From a bacterium (lineage in GTDB: Bacteria; Vulcanimicrobiota; Xenobia; Xenobiales; JADMJV01): a stretch of DNA of 58,371 nucleotides. A model generated the notes under the pieces. That model ran no database searches. It was not told the DNA's origin and saw only the letters and a program-made list of their open reading frames with translations. Both the position numbers and the translations under genes were made by a program. The stretch covers positions 8,478 through 66,848 of the forward strand of contig JADMJV010000006.1 of assembly GCA_018780265.1 (NCBI GenBank), in the 5' to 3' direction. The first letter of the stretch is position 1. Every line of letters starts with the position of its first letter. Below, piece by piece: positions 26,087-34,657 of the stretch.

Positions 26087-28608
26087 CCCCGGTAGTCGGT
26101 GAGGTTGCCAAAGCGATGTTGGGGCGGATACGGGCCCGACTTACGATACTTTCCCCCGCTGTAAATTACGATGTAAAAAGGCTGGAAGGCTTCCATATCG
26201 CGAATTTCCAGATATTGATCCTGAGATTTAACAGCATAACCGCGCACCGCCACAATAATATCCCCCTTCTCCAGGGAGCCAGCAACGGCCACATTGGCCA
26301 ACAAACCATGCTGAGGAGGCGTCCGGTCAGAAGGCTGCTGATACGGCTTCAGACCCCCCGGAAGTCGAGCCAATCTGTCGCGCAATTTGGACTGATAGCG
26401 GGGATTTTTGTCGGCCGCCCGCTTCAGGCAGCCCAGCACCGGGCCCGTCACCTCATATCGTTCGGCGGCGAGTTGGTATAGAGCGAGGGCCTCTTCCACC
26501 TGACCGCGACTCTCCAGCAGGTCGGCCTTGGCCCACAGTCCTCGACACGAGTAGCTCTCGGCAGCCAGGTCAGCCAGGGCCGTGGCCTGGCTCTTTCGGC
26601 CCGTGCGCTCCCACAACTCAATCATTTCGTGGGACTGGTTGGCCAACTCCACGGAATCAGGGTCGGCCTCCATCCAACTCACAAAGGCAGACTCAAATCT
26701 CTTGGGGTCCCCCAGTTCGTGATACGTATTGATGATGTGAAAGTAGTAGCGGGGATTTAAGTGAGCCGCCCGTTCCATCCAGTGGGTTCGCTCGTCTGAA
26801 GTCATGGGGGCCTCCGTGGCCACCCGAAAAACCGCATCCGAGTTGTAGTCCACCATCGGCCCCAAAATCTTCAACAGATCCTGTTTGGACAGCTGTTCTC
26901 CCTTTTCTTTGAGCAGCCGAAGCAGATGGGCATAGAGCACAGCATTGTGGGGAGACTCCGTCTGCATTCTTTTGACCTGATCGAGCAGGTCTTTGCGGTC
27001 GATAAAGCTGGGATGGTTCATGCGTGGGTGCATGTCATAGGCTGTGCCGGGCAGGGGATTTTCAAAGTGCCATTCGTTGACGCAGCCGGTTCCCCCGGGA
27101 ATATAGGGTTGGCAAAAATCCGTCTCGTAGCACAGCCAGTTCCAGACTCCGGCGGGAACGACCTCGGGATGGGTACGGATAACCCGCATACAAGCTTCTT
27201 GATTGGGCCGATATTCCTGTTCGCTCTTGACCATCTGCCTGATGGCAAAGGGATACAAACGCAACTTGGAGGCCAGCTTGTCGGCTTGCTGACGATATTG
27301 GGCTGCCGCCTGGGGCACAGCCAGCTGATGGTCGAGAAATTGATGATCGGAGTAGATGGTATGGCAGAGGTGGCGCTGCAAAAAAGCCCCCCACAGACCC
27401 CTACCCAGCACCTGCAGCTGCGGTTTGGCAGACGGCCCCGTCACACATCGCTGCGGCGGGGTGTTAAGGAAGGCCTCTCTCTTGGCCGGCTGGAGGGGAC
27501 CCCAACCCTCGCCGGCCCACACCTGGCTCATTTCCCTCAACTCGCTGAGCACGCCCCGCTCCAGCAATTGGTGTCCAATATTAACGCCCGGAGTGTCGTT
27601 GTGGTTAATGCGGGTGGTATTGGCCAGTCGAGTCCAATCGGCCAGGTCTTGCCATTCGGGCAAGGAGGGCCGACTCTTCCAGGCCAGAGCACAACTGCGC
27701 GTAGAATAGTCGGCCTGGAATCTCTCCCGTTCTTCCAGTAAGGTGGGCCGAGAAAATCCCCGTCCGATCCGATAGTCTCCCGTCAAGCGCATTTGTAGAG
27801 CCCTTTTCCAGGCACCCTGCGGACCTACATCCGACACCTTTTTAAGAATCAGGTCTGCCTGATTCTCCTTTCCGTACAGGCAAATCAAGGTGGCCTGAGC
27901 CAGTTGATGACAGACCGAGGGTGACCCACTCCCGCGCAGGAAGTCGGCCATGGCCAGGTGACTGGTCAGTCGGCAAAGCTCGTGGCGAATCTGAAAAAAG
28001 AGGCCGGGCGCTTCCCGCAAAGCCTGCGACCCCAACAGCAGAGCGGCCTCATCGTGCCACTCCGGATTGCCCATCTGGTCGAACCCCGACTTGGAAAGCT
28101 GAGCATCCACGGCGGCCAGCACCTGCGGCCTTGGGTCGGTCAACTTCTGGACCAGGGCGTCACTGTCGTGCACCGGGTGCTGGGGCGATACCGGTTTCAA
28201 TTGCTGCGCCAAGGCCTGACACCACGGTTGATAGAGGGAGGGATCCCAGATAGCTCGGTCCAGCTCCAGCGCACAATTTGCCTGACCCAGGCCGCCCAGA
28301 TTGGCCTTCAGTTGATAGCGGCCTTGGGCCCGACTCACCTCCACTAAAAAGTCGGGTCCAAGTCCCTTGTGCTGAGAGGCAAAAACCATCATTTCAGCAA
28401 TATCGCTGGAGATGGTCGTTAAAAGGTAGTGACTTTCGTCTTGCCAGGCTCCCTGAAAGACGGGCGCACGCTTTCGACGCGGTGGAGGTGGACTCGAATC
28501 GGAGGAATCAGGGAGAAGCGGGATGCCCATCCACACAGAAACTTGGTAGGCCATGCACAACAAAAGCACAAGCCCTAAAAGAATAAACCGAAATTTCCCC
28601 CGCAACAT
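26083..28608 (-). CDS. Large membrane-anchored TPR protein with PDZ-like C-terminus
   Basis: 841 residues from the ATG at 28606-28608; a TTG at 28624-28626 would add six residues. One N-terminal membrane helix (FILLGLVLLLCMAYQ) is followed by a Ser/Pro/Arg linker. A long, mostly helical body carries several Cys residues (FCQPYIPGGTGCVNEW near 500). TPR-like repeats lie around 620-770 (LLESRGQVEEALALYQLAAERY). A PDZ-like end has AGSLEKGDIIVAVRGYAV. The bulk of the protein would be periplasmic. I do not recognise the family. The stop overlaps the plus-strand remnant. Confidence 0.65.
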   Translation of the reverse strand: MLRGKFRFILLGLVLLLCMAYQVSVWMGIPLLPDSSDSSPPPPRRKRAPVFQGAWQDESHYLLTTISSDIAEMMVFASQHKGLGPDFLVEVSRAQGRYQLKANLGGLGQANCALELDRAIWDPSLYQPWCQALAQQLKPVSPQHPVHDSDALVQKLTDPRPQVLAAVDAQLSKSGFDQMGNPEWHDEAALLLGSQALREAPGLFFQIRHELCRLTSHLAMADFLRGSGSPSVCHQLAQATLICLYGKENQADLILKKVSDVGPQGAWKRALQMRLTGDYRIGRGFSRPTLLEERERFQADYSTRSCALAWKSRPSLPEWQDLADWTRLANTTRINHNDTPGVNIGHQLLERGVLSELREMSQVWAGEGWGPLQPAKREAFLNTPPQRCVTGPSAKPQLQVLGRGLWGAFLQRHLCHTIYSDHQFLDHQLAVPQAAAQYRQQADKLASKLRLYPFAIRQMVKSEQEYRPNQEACMRVIRTHPEVVPAGVWNWLCYETDFCQPYIPGGTGCVNEWHFENPLPGTAYDMHPRMNHPSFIDRKDLLDQVKRMQTESPHNAVLYAHLLRLLKEKGEQLSKQDLLKILGPMVDYNSDAVFRVATEAPMTSDERTHWMERAAHLNPRYYFHIINTYHELGDPKRFESAFVSWMEADPDSVELANQSHEMIELWERTGRKSQATALADLAAESYSCRGLWAKADLLESRGQVEEALALYQLAAERYEVTGPVLGCLKRAADKNPRYQSKLRDRLARLPGGLKPYQQPSDRTPPQHGLLANVAVAGSLEKGDIIVAVRGYAVKSQDQYLEIRDMEAFQPFYIVIYSGGKYRKSGPYPPQHRFGNLTDYRG

Positions 28609-28647
28609 TTCTGAATCATTCCACAAGGCGCAAAACAGTTCCTTGGA

Positions 28648-28914
28648 TCAATCCTCCAATATCAGATCCCAGGTGGCCGGAATCGAACTCGCCCGGCGGC
28701 CGCGCCGGCCAAATAGAGTCAGACTGCGGCCCACGGCGGTGTCCTGCAGGCTTTGCAAAACCCGATCCGAGTCGCCCACCAATTGCAGAAAATCAGCCCT
28801 CTGCAAAACCAGCACCAGACAGGCCAGTTCGGCCACAACTCCGGTGGAGTAGCAGTAGGGGCGCAAATAGACCGTCAAGCCCTGGCGCACCAGGTGAGCC
28901 ACGCTCCCCTTCAT
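28648..28914 (-). CDS. Small hypothetical protein coupled to the receiver-like gene
   Basis: 88 residues; ATG 28912-28914 overlaps the stop of the upstream receiver/MinD-like gene (ATGA). It reads as one small alpha/beta domain (VAHLVRQGLTVYLRPY, then LACLVLVLQRADFLQLVG) with a basic GRRGRR patch before the end. The overlap pattern is the main reason to call it real. There is no recognised domain. An alternative is that it is a remnant of a larger protein broken in frame. Confidence 0.5.
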   Translation of the reverse strand: MKGSVAHLVRQGLTVYLRPYCYSTGVVAELACLVLVLQRADFLQLVGDSDRVLQSLQDTAVGRSLTLFGRRGRRASSIPATWDLILED

Positions 28915-29459
28915 GGTTGCAGCAGTCTTACCGTTAAGGCTCGCAGGGCCTCGGCCCAGGGACTGTTGGGTTGGCGGATACCCTGACCGTCGCTTTCAAA
29001 GCGGGGCAACAAAGCCGCCACTTCACTGCCAAAAGTGTCCTGCAGGCGACCCCGCAACAACTCCTGGTCGGCCTGGAGCGCCACCTGATTGAGCAACAGG
29101 TGAATTTTGTCCACCTTGAGTTTGTGGGCCACCTGAAAAAGCACACCGGCCCCTTGAATTCCCATCGAAGTGCTCTTGGCCAGCAACTCCTTGGCCACCA
29201 ATCCGTCTTCGGCGACCGAGACCTCGTAACCGCGATGCTCCAGGTGCAGGGTGAGCATTTTACGGCTGACCGCATCATCTTCCACTACCAGCACACGTCC
29301 GCTCACATGAGACTGCGTCTGGGTAGCGACCACCTCGGCAGCCAGATCCAGGGTAGACTCGGCCACCCAATAACCCAGATTCTTCAACTGCTTGCGTAAC
29401 TGAGAGCGGATCTCAAGATCCTCGATGACGAGCAGAATTTGTGTGTACGCCTGTTGCAT
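28911..29459 (-). CDS. Mosaic protein: two receiver-domain pieces plus a MinD/CpaE-like tail
   Basis: 182 residues from ATG 29457-29459. It opens with a receiver-like first half (TQILLVIEDLEIRSQLRKQL), then a second receiver start (GRVLVVEDDAVSRKMLTLHLEHRGYEV, about 62-90) that stops before the phosphorylated Asp strand. From about 110 it switches to sequence like the end of MinD/CpaE P-loop ATPases (KVDKIHLLLNQVAL, then an LG-like FGSEVAALLPRFESD and QPNSPWAEALRAL). No Walker A is present. It looks like a fusion of truncated modules, or in-frame decay of a CpaE-type gene. Activity is unlikely without partners. Confidence 0.5.
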   Translation of the reverse strand: MQQAYTQILLVIEDLEIRSQLRKQLKNLGYWVAESTLDLAAEVVATQTQSHVSGRVLVVEDDAVSRKMLTLHLEHRGYEVSVAEDGLVAKELLAKSTSMGIQGAGVLFQVAHKLKVDKIHLLLNQVALQADQELLRGRLQDTFGSEVAALLPRFESDGQGIRQPNSPWAEALRALTVRLLQP

Positions 29460-29532
29460 AGATTGGCAACGGCTTTGAGGGCAGGCTCCCGGAGACAACA
29501 GCTGGTCGAAGCAAATCTGTAAAACTGTGCCT

Positions 29533-29560
29533 TTTACAACTCCCACCTACTGGGTAGACT
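29533..29560 (+). promoter_or_regulatory. Candidate promoter for pdxST
   Basis: TTTACA (29533-29538, one mismatch to the sigma-70 -35 box) and TAGACT (29555-29560, two mismatches to the -10 box) are separated by 16 bp. They lie about 50 bp ahead of the pdxS ATG and inside the divergent intergenic region with the receiver-like gene. This is a pattern match by eye only. Confidence 0.4.
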
Positions 29561-29607
29561 CAATCTCTCGCACCCCCGCGAGAATTACCAGGAGAGCGGT
29601 CAACATC

Positions 29608-30495
29608 ATGTCTGAGAAAAAAGGATCCTTCCAGGTCAAAAGCGGCCTGGCCCAAATGCTCAAAGGCGGCGTCATTATGGACGTCAGCACACCCGAGCAG
29701 GCGGTAATCGCCCAGGAAGCCGGCGCCTGCGCCGTCATGGCGCTGGAGCGGATCCCGGCCGATATTCGCCGTGACGGCGGTGTCGCACGCATGTCTGATC
29801 CAGCCATGATTCAACGGATTATGGACGCAGTCACCATTCCGGTCATGGCCAAAGTGCGCATTGGGCACTTTGTAGAAGCCGATATTCTACAGGCCTTGGG
29901 AGTAGACTTTGTGGACGAATCTGAAGTGCTCACGCCCGCCGATGAAGATTTTCACATCGACAAGCACGGTTACACCGTTCCTTTCGTGTGCGGCTGCCGC
30001 AACCTGGGCGAGGCGCTGCGGCGTATCGGGGAAGGCGCCACCATGATTCGCACCAAGGGCGAGGCCGGAACCGGCAACGTGGTCGAAGCCGTGCGCCACA
30101 TGCGCACTGTCAATGCCGACATCCGGCGGGTTCAGTTGATGCCCGAAGAAGAGTTGATGAGTTGCGCGCGCGACCTGGGCGCTCCCCTGGAGTTAGTCAA
30201 ACAGGTCCGCAAATTAGGGCGATTGCCGGTGGTTAACTTTGCTGCCGGGGGCATCGCCACCCCGGCCGATGCCGCCCTGATGATGCGCCTGGGATGCGAC
30301 GGGGTCTTCGTGGGCTCGGGCATCTTCAAGTCCAGCGAGCCGGCCGCTCGTGCCAAGGCCATTGTGGAGGCCACCACCCATTTTGCCGACCCCAAGCAGT
30401 TGGTGGAATGCTCCCGCGGACTGGGCGAAGCGATGAAGGGACTGGAGATCTCCTCCATTCCCAAACAAGAACTGATTCAGGGCCGTGGCCGTTAA
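29608..30495 (+). CDS. pdxS: Pyridoxal 5'-phosphate synthase subunit PdxS
   Basis: 295 residues from ATG 29608, preceded by GGAGAG (29591-29596). It is highly conserved: [13 protein letters not shown] (about 20-32, with the Asp that aids catalysis), VARMSDP, the Schiff-base lysine in [15 protein letters not shown] (Lys at about 82), the second lysine region TKGEAGTGN and [12 protein letters not shown] near 215. It makes PLP from ribose 5-phosphate, glyceraldehyde 3-phosphate and ammonia as a dodecamer with PdxT. The 3' end overlaps pdxT by 11 nt. Confidence 0.98.
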   Translation: MSEKKGSFQVKSGLAQMLKGGVIMDVSTPEQAVIAQEAGACAVMALERIPADIRRDGGVARMSDPAMIQRIMDAVTIPVMAKVRIGHFVEADILQALGVDFVDESEVLTPADEDFHIDKHGYTVPFVCGCRNLGEALRRIGEGATMIRTKGEAGTGNVVEAVRHMRTVNADIRRVQLMPEEELMSCARDLGAPLELVKQVRKLGRLPVVNFAAGGIATPADAALMMRLGCDGVFVGSGIFKSSEPAARAKAIVEATTHFADPKQLVECSRGLGEAMKGLEISSIPKQELIQGRGR

Positions 30496-31060
30496 AATCG
30501 GCGTGCTGGCCCTGCAAGGGGCCTTCGCCGAACACAGCCAGTATTTACAGCGCTGCGGCGCAGAGGTGGTGGAAGTTCGTCTGCCGGCCCATCTGGATGG
30601 CCTGGACGGCCTCATCCTGCCCGGGGGCGAATCCACTACCATTGGCAAATTGCTTCGGCGCTATCAATTTGAAGAGCCCCTTCGGCAGTTTTCCAAGCCC
30701 ATCTGGGGAACCTGCGCGGGCATGATCCTGCTCGCTCAAGAGGTGATCAACGGGCTGCCAGATCAACTAATGCTCCAGCGCATCGACCTGCGCGTGACCC
30801 GCAACGCTTTTGGGCGTCAGGTTGACTCCTTTACAGCCGACCTGGAGGTATCTAACCTGTCCCAACCCCTACCCGCCGTCTTCATCCGAGCCCCTCTGGC
30901 CGAGCCCCTCAACGACCAGGTCGAAGTGATGGCCCGATACCGAGGCCAGGTTGCCGCCGCGCGCCAGGGCAACATCTGGGTAAGCTCGTTCCATCCCGAG
31001 TTGTCCGGGGACCTCAGGATGCATCAAGCCTTCGTGGATGGTTGCGTGGGTAGTCGATAG
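30485..31060 (+). CDS. pdxT: PLP synthase glutaminase subunit PdxT
   Basis: 191 residues from GTG 30485, inside the end of pdxS. It is a class I glutaminase: [11 protein letters not shown] at the start, [13 protein letters not shown] (about 44-56), the nucleophile Cys in [10 protein letters not shown] (about 78) and the His-x-Glu pair in SFHPELSGD (about 168). It supplies ammonia to PdxS. It ends 4 nt before the stop of the next, convergent gene. Confidence 0.97.
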   Translation: MAVKIGVLALQGAFAEHSQYLQRCGAEVVEVRLPAHLDGLDGLILPGGESTTIGKLLRRYQFEEPLRQFSKPIWGTCAGMILLAQEVINGLPDQLMLQRIDLRVTRNAFGRQVDSFTADLEVSNLSQPLPAVFIRAPLAEPLNDQVEVMARYRGQVAAARQGNIWVSSFHPELSGDLRMHQAFVDGCVGSR

Positions 31061-31064
31061 TCGG

Positions 31065-31508
31065 TCATTCCTCCGGTCGAATATTTACGCGGCCTCCGGC
31101 GCAAATCTGGGCGATCCATTTGCGCACCCAATCGTCCCAAACCGCCGAGCCGCTGGTGAATTCGGCTTCATCTTCAAAAAGTACGTGTATTTCTTCAAGA
31201 CCATAGTAAAAGACACAAAGCACACCTTCTCCCACCACTCGGGCACTGGGAATTCCCAACTCCAATTCGAGGCAATGGTGAAACAACGACGGCTTACCCT
31301 CGCTATAATGGGACAATCGCCTGAGTTGTCCGTCCGGATAAAACTCGGCGGTGGCACCATGCAAAACCTCATTGGCGTGAGCCAGGCTCAAGCCGGTGGT
31401 CAACCAGCTCTTATCGACTTTGCTCCAGCGCCCATCCTGCCGTTGCTGGCGACCCTTGGAACTCGACTTTGCGGCACGCTTGCGATTGAATAACCCGAAA
31501 ATTGGCAT
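31065..31508 (-). CDS. Hypothetical protein with MORN/YwqK-like stretch
   Basis: 147 residues from ATG 31506-31508 (AGGGTGGG lies upstream); a longer start at 31535 is possible. There is a basic N-terminus (NRKRAAKSSSKGRQQR), then a body where ATAEFYPDGQLRRLSHYSEG resembles the YYPNG repeats of MORN/YwqK proteins, followed by an acidic and aromatic end. Function unknown. A TATACT element at 31538-31543 (minus sense) could be its -10 box if a start near 31508 is used, but the matching -35 is poor. Confidence 0.6.
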   Translation of the reverse strand: MPIFGLFNRKRAAKSSSKGRQQRQDGRWSKVDKSWLTTGLSLAHANEVLHGATAEFYPDGQLRRLSHYSEGKPSLFHHCLELELGIPSARVVGEGVLCVFYYGLEEIHVLFEDEAEFTSGSAVWDDWVRKWIAQICAGGRVNIRPEE

Positions 31509-31762
31509 TGAACCCACCCTGAACTGACCGTTCAAACAGTATAAACATCTGACCTGCGCAGGCTAATTTGTATCCCATAACCCAAAGATAAATGTCCTAC
31601 CAGAATAGGGCTCCGATTTTGCCGTGATATGAACGGATAGTCGTGGGCGGGAAGGAGGGTTGTAGTGGGGAAACTAAAGGCCAGCCGACACCAACCGAGG
31701 AGATGCCCAAACCATGCCCGTTAACCAAGCCACCGCCAGCTGGAAATCGGAACTGCTCTAGC

Positions 31763-33532
31763 ATGAGAGTGGTGGCGCTGTGGGTGGCTCTGATTGGATG
31801 CGCAATAGCCCAACCAGTACCGCCCATGCCCTACCGCCAGGCCGGCCTGACCCAACGTCAGGCGGCTGTCTTTCTGCTCCAGCGACTGACCTTTGGGCCC
31901 CTACCCGGACAGACCGACGAGGTCGTTGTCCAGGGGCTGGAAGCGTGGACCGCGGAGCAATTGGACGGTCAGTTGGGCGACGAGCCACTGGACTCCCGTC
32001 TGGCAGCCCTGCCCAGTCTGCAGCTGAGTGCCAGCCAGGAACGCGTCCAATACTGCAACCGCAATCGCCTGATCGAAATGGCCGAAAAATCAGGCTTAAA
32101 AAAATGGACCGAGGGCAGCGAGCGCAGCCGCCAGATTTATGAATCTCGACTGCGCGAATTTAAGGAGGCCCAGCAGCAGCCCACCTACGACGATCTGGGC
32201 GACGAGCTTCGCTATCAAAAACTGCTGCGCTGCCGTTACTCTCGCAATCAGTTGCGTGAGGTACTGACCGATTTTTGGTTCAACCACTTCAACGTGGCCG
32301 CGCTCAACGATCAGGTGCGCATCAACACCATCTCGTATGAGCGTGATATCCTGCGTCCTCAGGCCCTGGGTTCGTTCTCGACCATGCTGCTGGGCACGGC
32401 CCACCATCCCGCCATGCTCCACTACCTCAACAATTCTCAGTCTTCGGCCGCACCTGGCGCCAAAACCACCCTGAACTTCCGCTACGAGGCCGCCCCCCCT
32501 GACGATAAGGAGGAACTACGCCAGGGGCAGCCGCTCAAACGGAAAAACGGTGGCCTTAACGAGAACTATGCGCGCGAGGTCATGGAGTTGCACACTCTGG
32601 GCGTAGACGGCGGCTACACTCAAGCCGATGTAACCGAGTTGGCTCGCTGCCTGACCGGTTGGACCGTACACTATCCCGAAAGTGACAACGAAAACCTGTG
32701 GCGCCTGATCGAACCAGGAGAAATCCTTGGCTATCAGCATAGCGGCGATTTTCTGTTTCGAGCCGACTGGCACGATGCCGATTCGAAAAACATTCTGGGT
32801 CAGGTCATCCCGGCCGGCGGAGGCCTGGAAGAAGGAGAGGCCGTTCTGGCCCGTCTGGCCGAGCACCCATCCACGGCCCGATTTGTTACCCGCAAACTGG
32901 CCCAACGCTTCGTTTGCGACCAGCCTGGCCCCGCCCTGGTGGAACGACTGGCTTCGCGATACCGCGCCAGCCACGGCCAAATTCGACCCGTTCTGGTCGA
33001 ACTGGTGACATCTGCCGAGTTCTGGGCGGAGGCGACCCGACCCAGCAAGGTCAAGTCTCCCCTGGAATTCTTCGTCAGCAGCCTGCGCTGCAGTGGCGCG
33101 GAACTCCAACTCGATCGAGGACTGATCTTCTGGCTACAGCGCCTGGGGCAACCTCTCTACGGATGCAATCCGCCAACTGGCTACCCCGAGGACAGCCGTG
33201 ATTGGGTATCGAGCGGCAGTCTGGTGAACCGCATGAACTTTGCCACTCAACTGGCTCAAAATCGCATTCGTGGACTTCAGGTCAACTGGATGGGCTTCCT
33301 CAGCCCGGGGCAGGACCCCGTCCAGGGGCTGGCCCCCATCCTGCTTCCCGAACGCGAAGTTGCCGTGCAGGAATTTTCCCGTCAACGCCTGGGTCAACCC
33401 GGCGACGGATACGGTCCACGCGGCTGGTTTAAAACCCCCAAACCAGCGGATTTTGAACGCCGACGTCAGGAAGCCTGGGCAGCCAAGGTCGCGGGCGTGC
33501 TCTTGGGCAGCCCGGCATTTCAGTATCGATAA
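31763..33532 (+). CDS. DUF1800-family exported protein
   Basis: 589 residues from ATG 31763; a longer frame upstream lacks a signal, whereas this start gives one (MRVVALWVALIGCAIAQ). Family hallmarks are the opening helix region AVFLLQRLTFGPLPGQTDEV, the LTDFWFNHFNV block (about 170) and the diagnostic NENYAREVMELHTLGVDGGYTQ region (about 265-286), then LTGWTVHY and a C-terminal LASRYRASHGQIRPVLVELV. DUF1800 proteins are often next to DUF1501 genes, but none is here. Function unknown; probably periplasmic. Confidence 0.88.
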   Translation: MRVVALWVALIGCAIAQPVPPMPYRQAGLTQRQAAVFLLQRLTFGPLPGQTDEVVVQGLEAWTAEQLDGQLGDEPLDSRLAALPSLQLSASQERVQYCNRNRLIEMAEKSGLKKWTEGSERSRQIYESRLREFKEAQQQPTYDDLGDELRYQKLLRCRYSRNQLREVLTDFWFNHFNVAALNDQVRINTISYERDILRPQALGSFSTMLLGTAHHPAMLHYLNNSQSSAAPGAKTTLNFRYEAAPPDDKEELRQGQPLKRKNGGLNENYAREVMELHTLGVDGGYTQADVTELARCLTGWTVHYPESDNENLWRLIEPGEILGYQHSGDFLFRADWHDADSKNILGQVIPAGGGLEEGEAVLARLAEHPSTARFVTRKLAQRFVCDQPGPALVERLASRYRASHGQIRPVLVELVTSAEFWAEATRPSKVKSPLEFFVSSLRCSGAELQLDRGLIFWLQRLGQPLYGCNPPTGYPEDSRDWVSSGSLVNRMNFATQLAQNRIRGLQVNWMGFLSPGQDPVQGLAPILLPEREVAVQEFSRQRLGQPGDGYGPRGWFKTPKPADFERRRQEAWAAKVAGVLLGSPAFQYR

Positions 33533-33546
33533 AGGAGCGTCACATC

Positions 33547-33834
33547 ATGCCAACTTATCTCTATCTGGTGGGCAAGGATCGCCTGGAGGCCACCCACAAA
33601 ATGAGAGAAGAGCCGAAGACCTGGGGGGAACTGTGTCAGGTGGCCGGACTGGAACTGGGTCAACGAGACCCTCACGAAAAGGTCGAAAGGCTGATTGTTC
33701 CTGTATCCTCTCAAGTGGGTCAATTTACCAGCGACATTAAAAACACCGGATTTCGTCGACTGGAACGACGCGACAGCGGGGTCTACGAGGACGTGACCGC
33801 CCCCAAGGGGGAGCGCATCGTTGACTCCAATTAG
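33547..33834 (+). CDS. FmdB-like small protein lacking the zinc ribbon
   Basis: 95 residues, 14 nt after the DUF1800 gene, with an AAAGGAG motif upstream. The start MPTYLYLV and the phrase THKMREEPKTWGELC follow the FmdB/zinc-ribbon regulator pattern (MPTYEYRC..C, then K.M..P....C), but the Cys pairs are gone: only one Cys remains. The second half, GFRRLERRDSGVYEDVTAP, is also FmdB-like. It cannot bind zinc in the usual way. Role unknown. The 3' end overlaps the convergent phosphatase gene by 4 nt. Confidence 0.6.
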   Translation: MPTYLYLVGKDRLEATHKMREEPKTWGELCQVAGLELGQRDPHEKVERLIVPVSSQVGQFTSDIKNTGFRRLERRDSGVYEDVTAPKGERIVDSN

Positions 33835-34622
33835 TTCTTCGTCTGCCAGTAGGCCTCAAAATCGCGCACAAACTGCTCTTGCTTGAGGGAACCGTGGTAG
33901 GAGTTGATTTTCTCGGCCTGCAGCGCATCATCGGCAGACATACCCTGAGACACCCTCCAGCAGGCGGTCATCAAGCCGGTCCGCCCGATTCCGGCCTTGC
34001 AGTGGACGAAGATGGTCTCATCTTTGGCCTGGGCCCGGTCGACCACCTGAATGAAGTCCTCAACCTGCTCAAAAGTCGGTGACTGAAAATCTTCAATGGC
34101 GATGCGGTAAACTTTGAGGGGGTAGTCGGTGGGAGGGTTCCAGGCGTTATCCCGGTCACTGCCGCGTAAATCCACCTCAAGAGTGGCCCCGTGAGCGGCC
34201 AGCCAACCCAGGCCTTCTTGATCGGGTTGACCTCCCCGCAGAAAATTGGGAGTGACGATCTGGTAATTGGGAACGTCGGACGCGTTGGGAGCCACTGTGA
34301 AGCGCTCCCGCGGGTAGTCGTTGTCCAAAGCCAGATTGCGCAGCTTTTCATAGCTCTGCCGGATCTCAGGAGTGCCCTCGCCCAACGGCTCGCGGATCTT
34401 CCAGAGCAACTCGCGCAAGTCTTTTTTCACATCGGCCGCGTTGCCGGCCTGCAATTCGTCGATCGTCTCCAATAACTGGTGGGCCCGCTCCTGCTGAGCG
34501 ACCGGGACGTGACTGGCTAGCTCGCGACCCCATTTGAGTAAGTCCGCGCGAACGTGTCCATAGTTGGGCTGGACGGTATTCACTACAATGGGTATACCAC
34601 TCAGCCCTGAAAAATCCCTCAT
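33831..34622 (-). CDS. Dual-specificity / tyrosine-phosphatase-like protein
   Basis: 263 residues from ATG 34620-34622; a TTG at 34655 would add eleven residues. The C-terminal half is a Cys-dependent phosphatase of DSP type: FLRGGQPDQEGLGWLAAHG, VDLRG, then the P-loop VHCKAGIGRTG (about 206-216, Cys 208 and Arg 214). The N-terminal about 110 residues are helical (coiled-coil-like) and unrecognised. No signal peptide, so likely cytoplasmic. Substrate unknown; such enzymes act on phosphoproteins or inositol and other phosphates. It is divergent from recJ with 35 nt between. Confidence 0.8.
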   Translation of the reverse strand: MRDFSGLSGIPIVVNTVQPNYGHVRADLLKWGRELASHVPVAQQERAHQLLETIDELQAGNAADVKKDLRELLWKIREPLGEGTPEIRQSYEKLRNLALDNDYPRERFTVAPNASDVPNYQIVTPNFLRGGQPDQEGLGWLAAHGATLEVDLRGSDRDNAWNPPTDYPLKVYRIAIEDFQSPTFEQVEDFIQVVDRAQAKDETIFVHCKAGIGRTGLMTACWRVSQGMSADDALQAEKINSYHGSLKQEQFVRDFEAYWQTKN

Positions 34623-34657
34623 GCAGGGCCCGGCCGGGCGGCGAAGAACTTTCAACC

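Noticed and set aside
28675..28710. tRNA-like stretch (GAATCGAACTCG)
   Set aside because: It resembles a reversed T-arm, but no acceptor stem or anticodon arm can be formed around it, and it lies in a coding frame.
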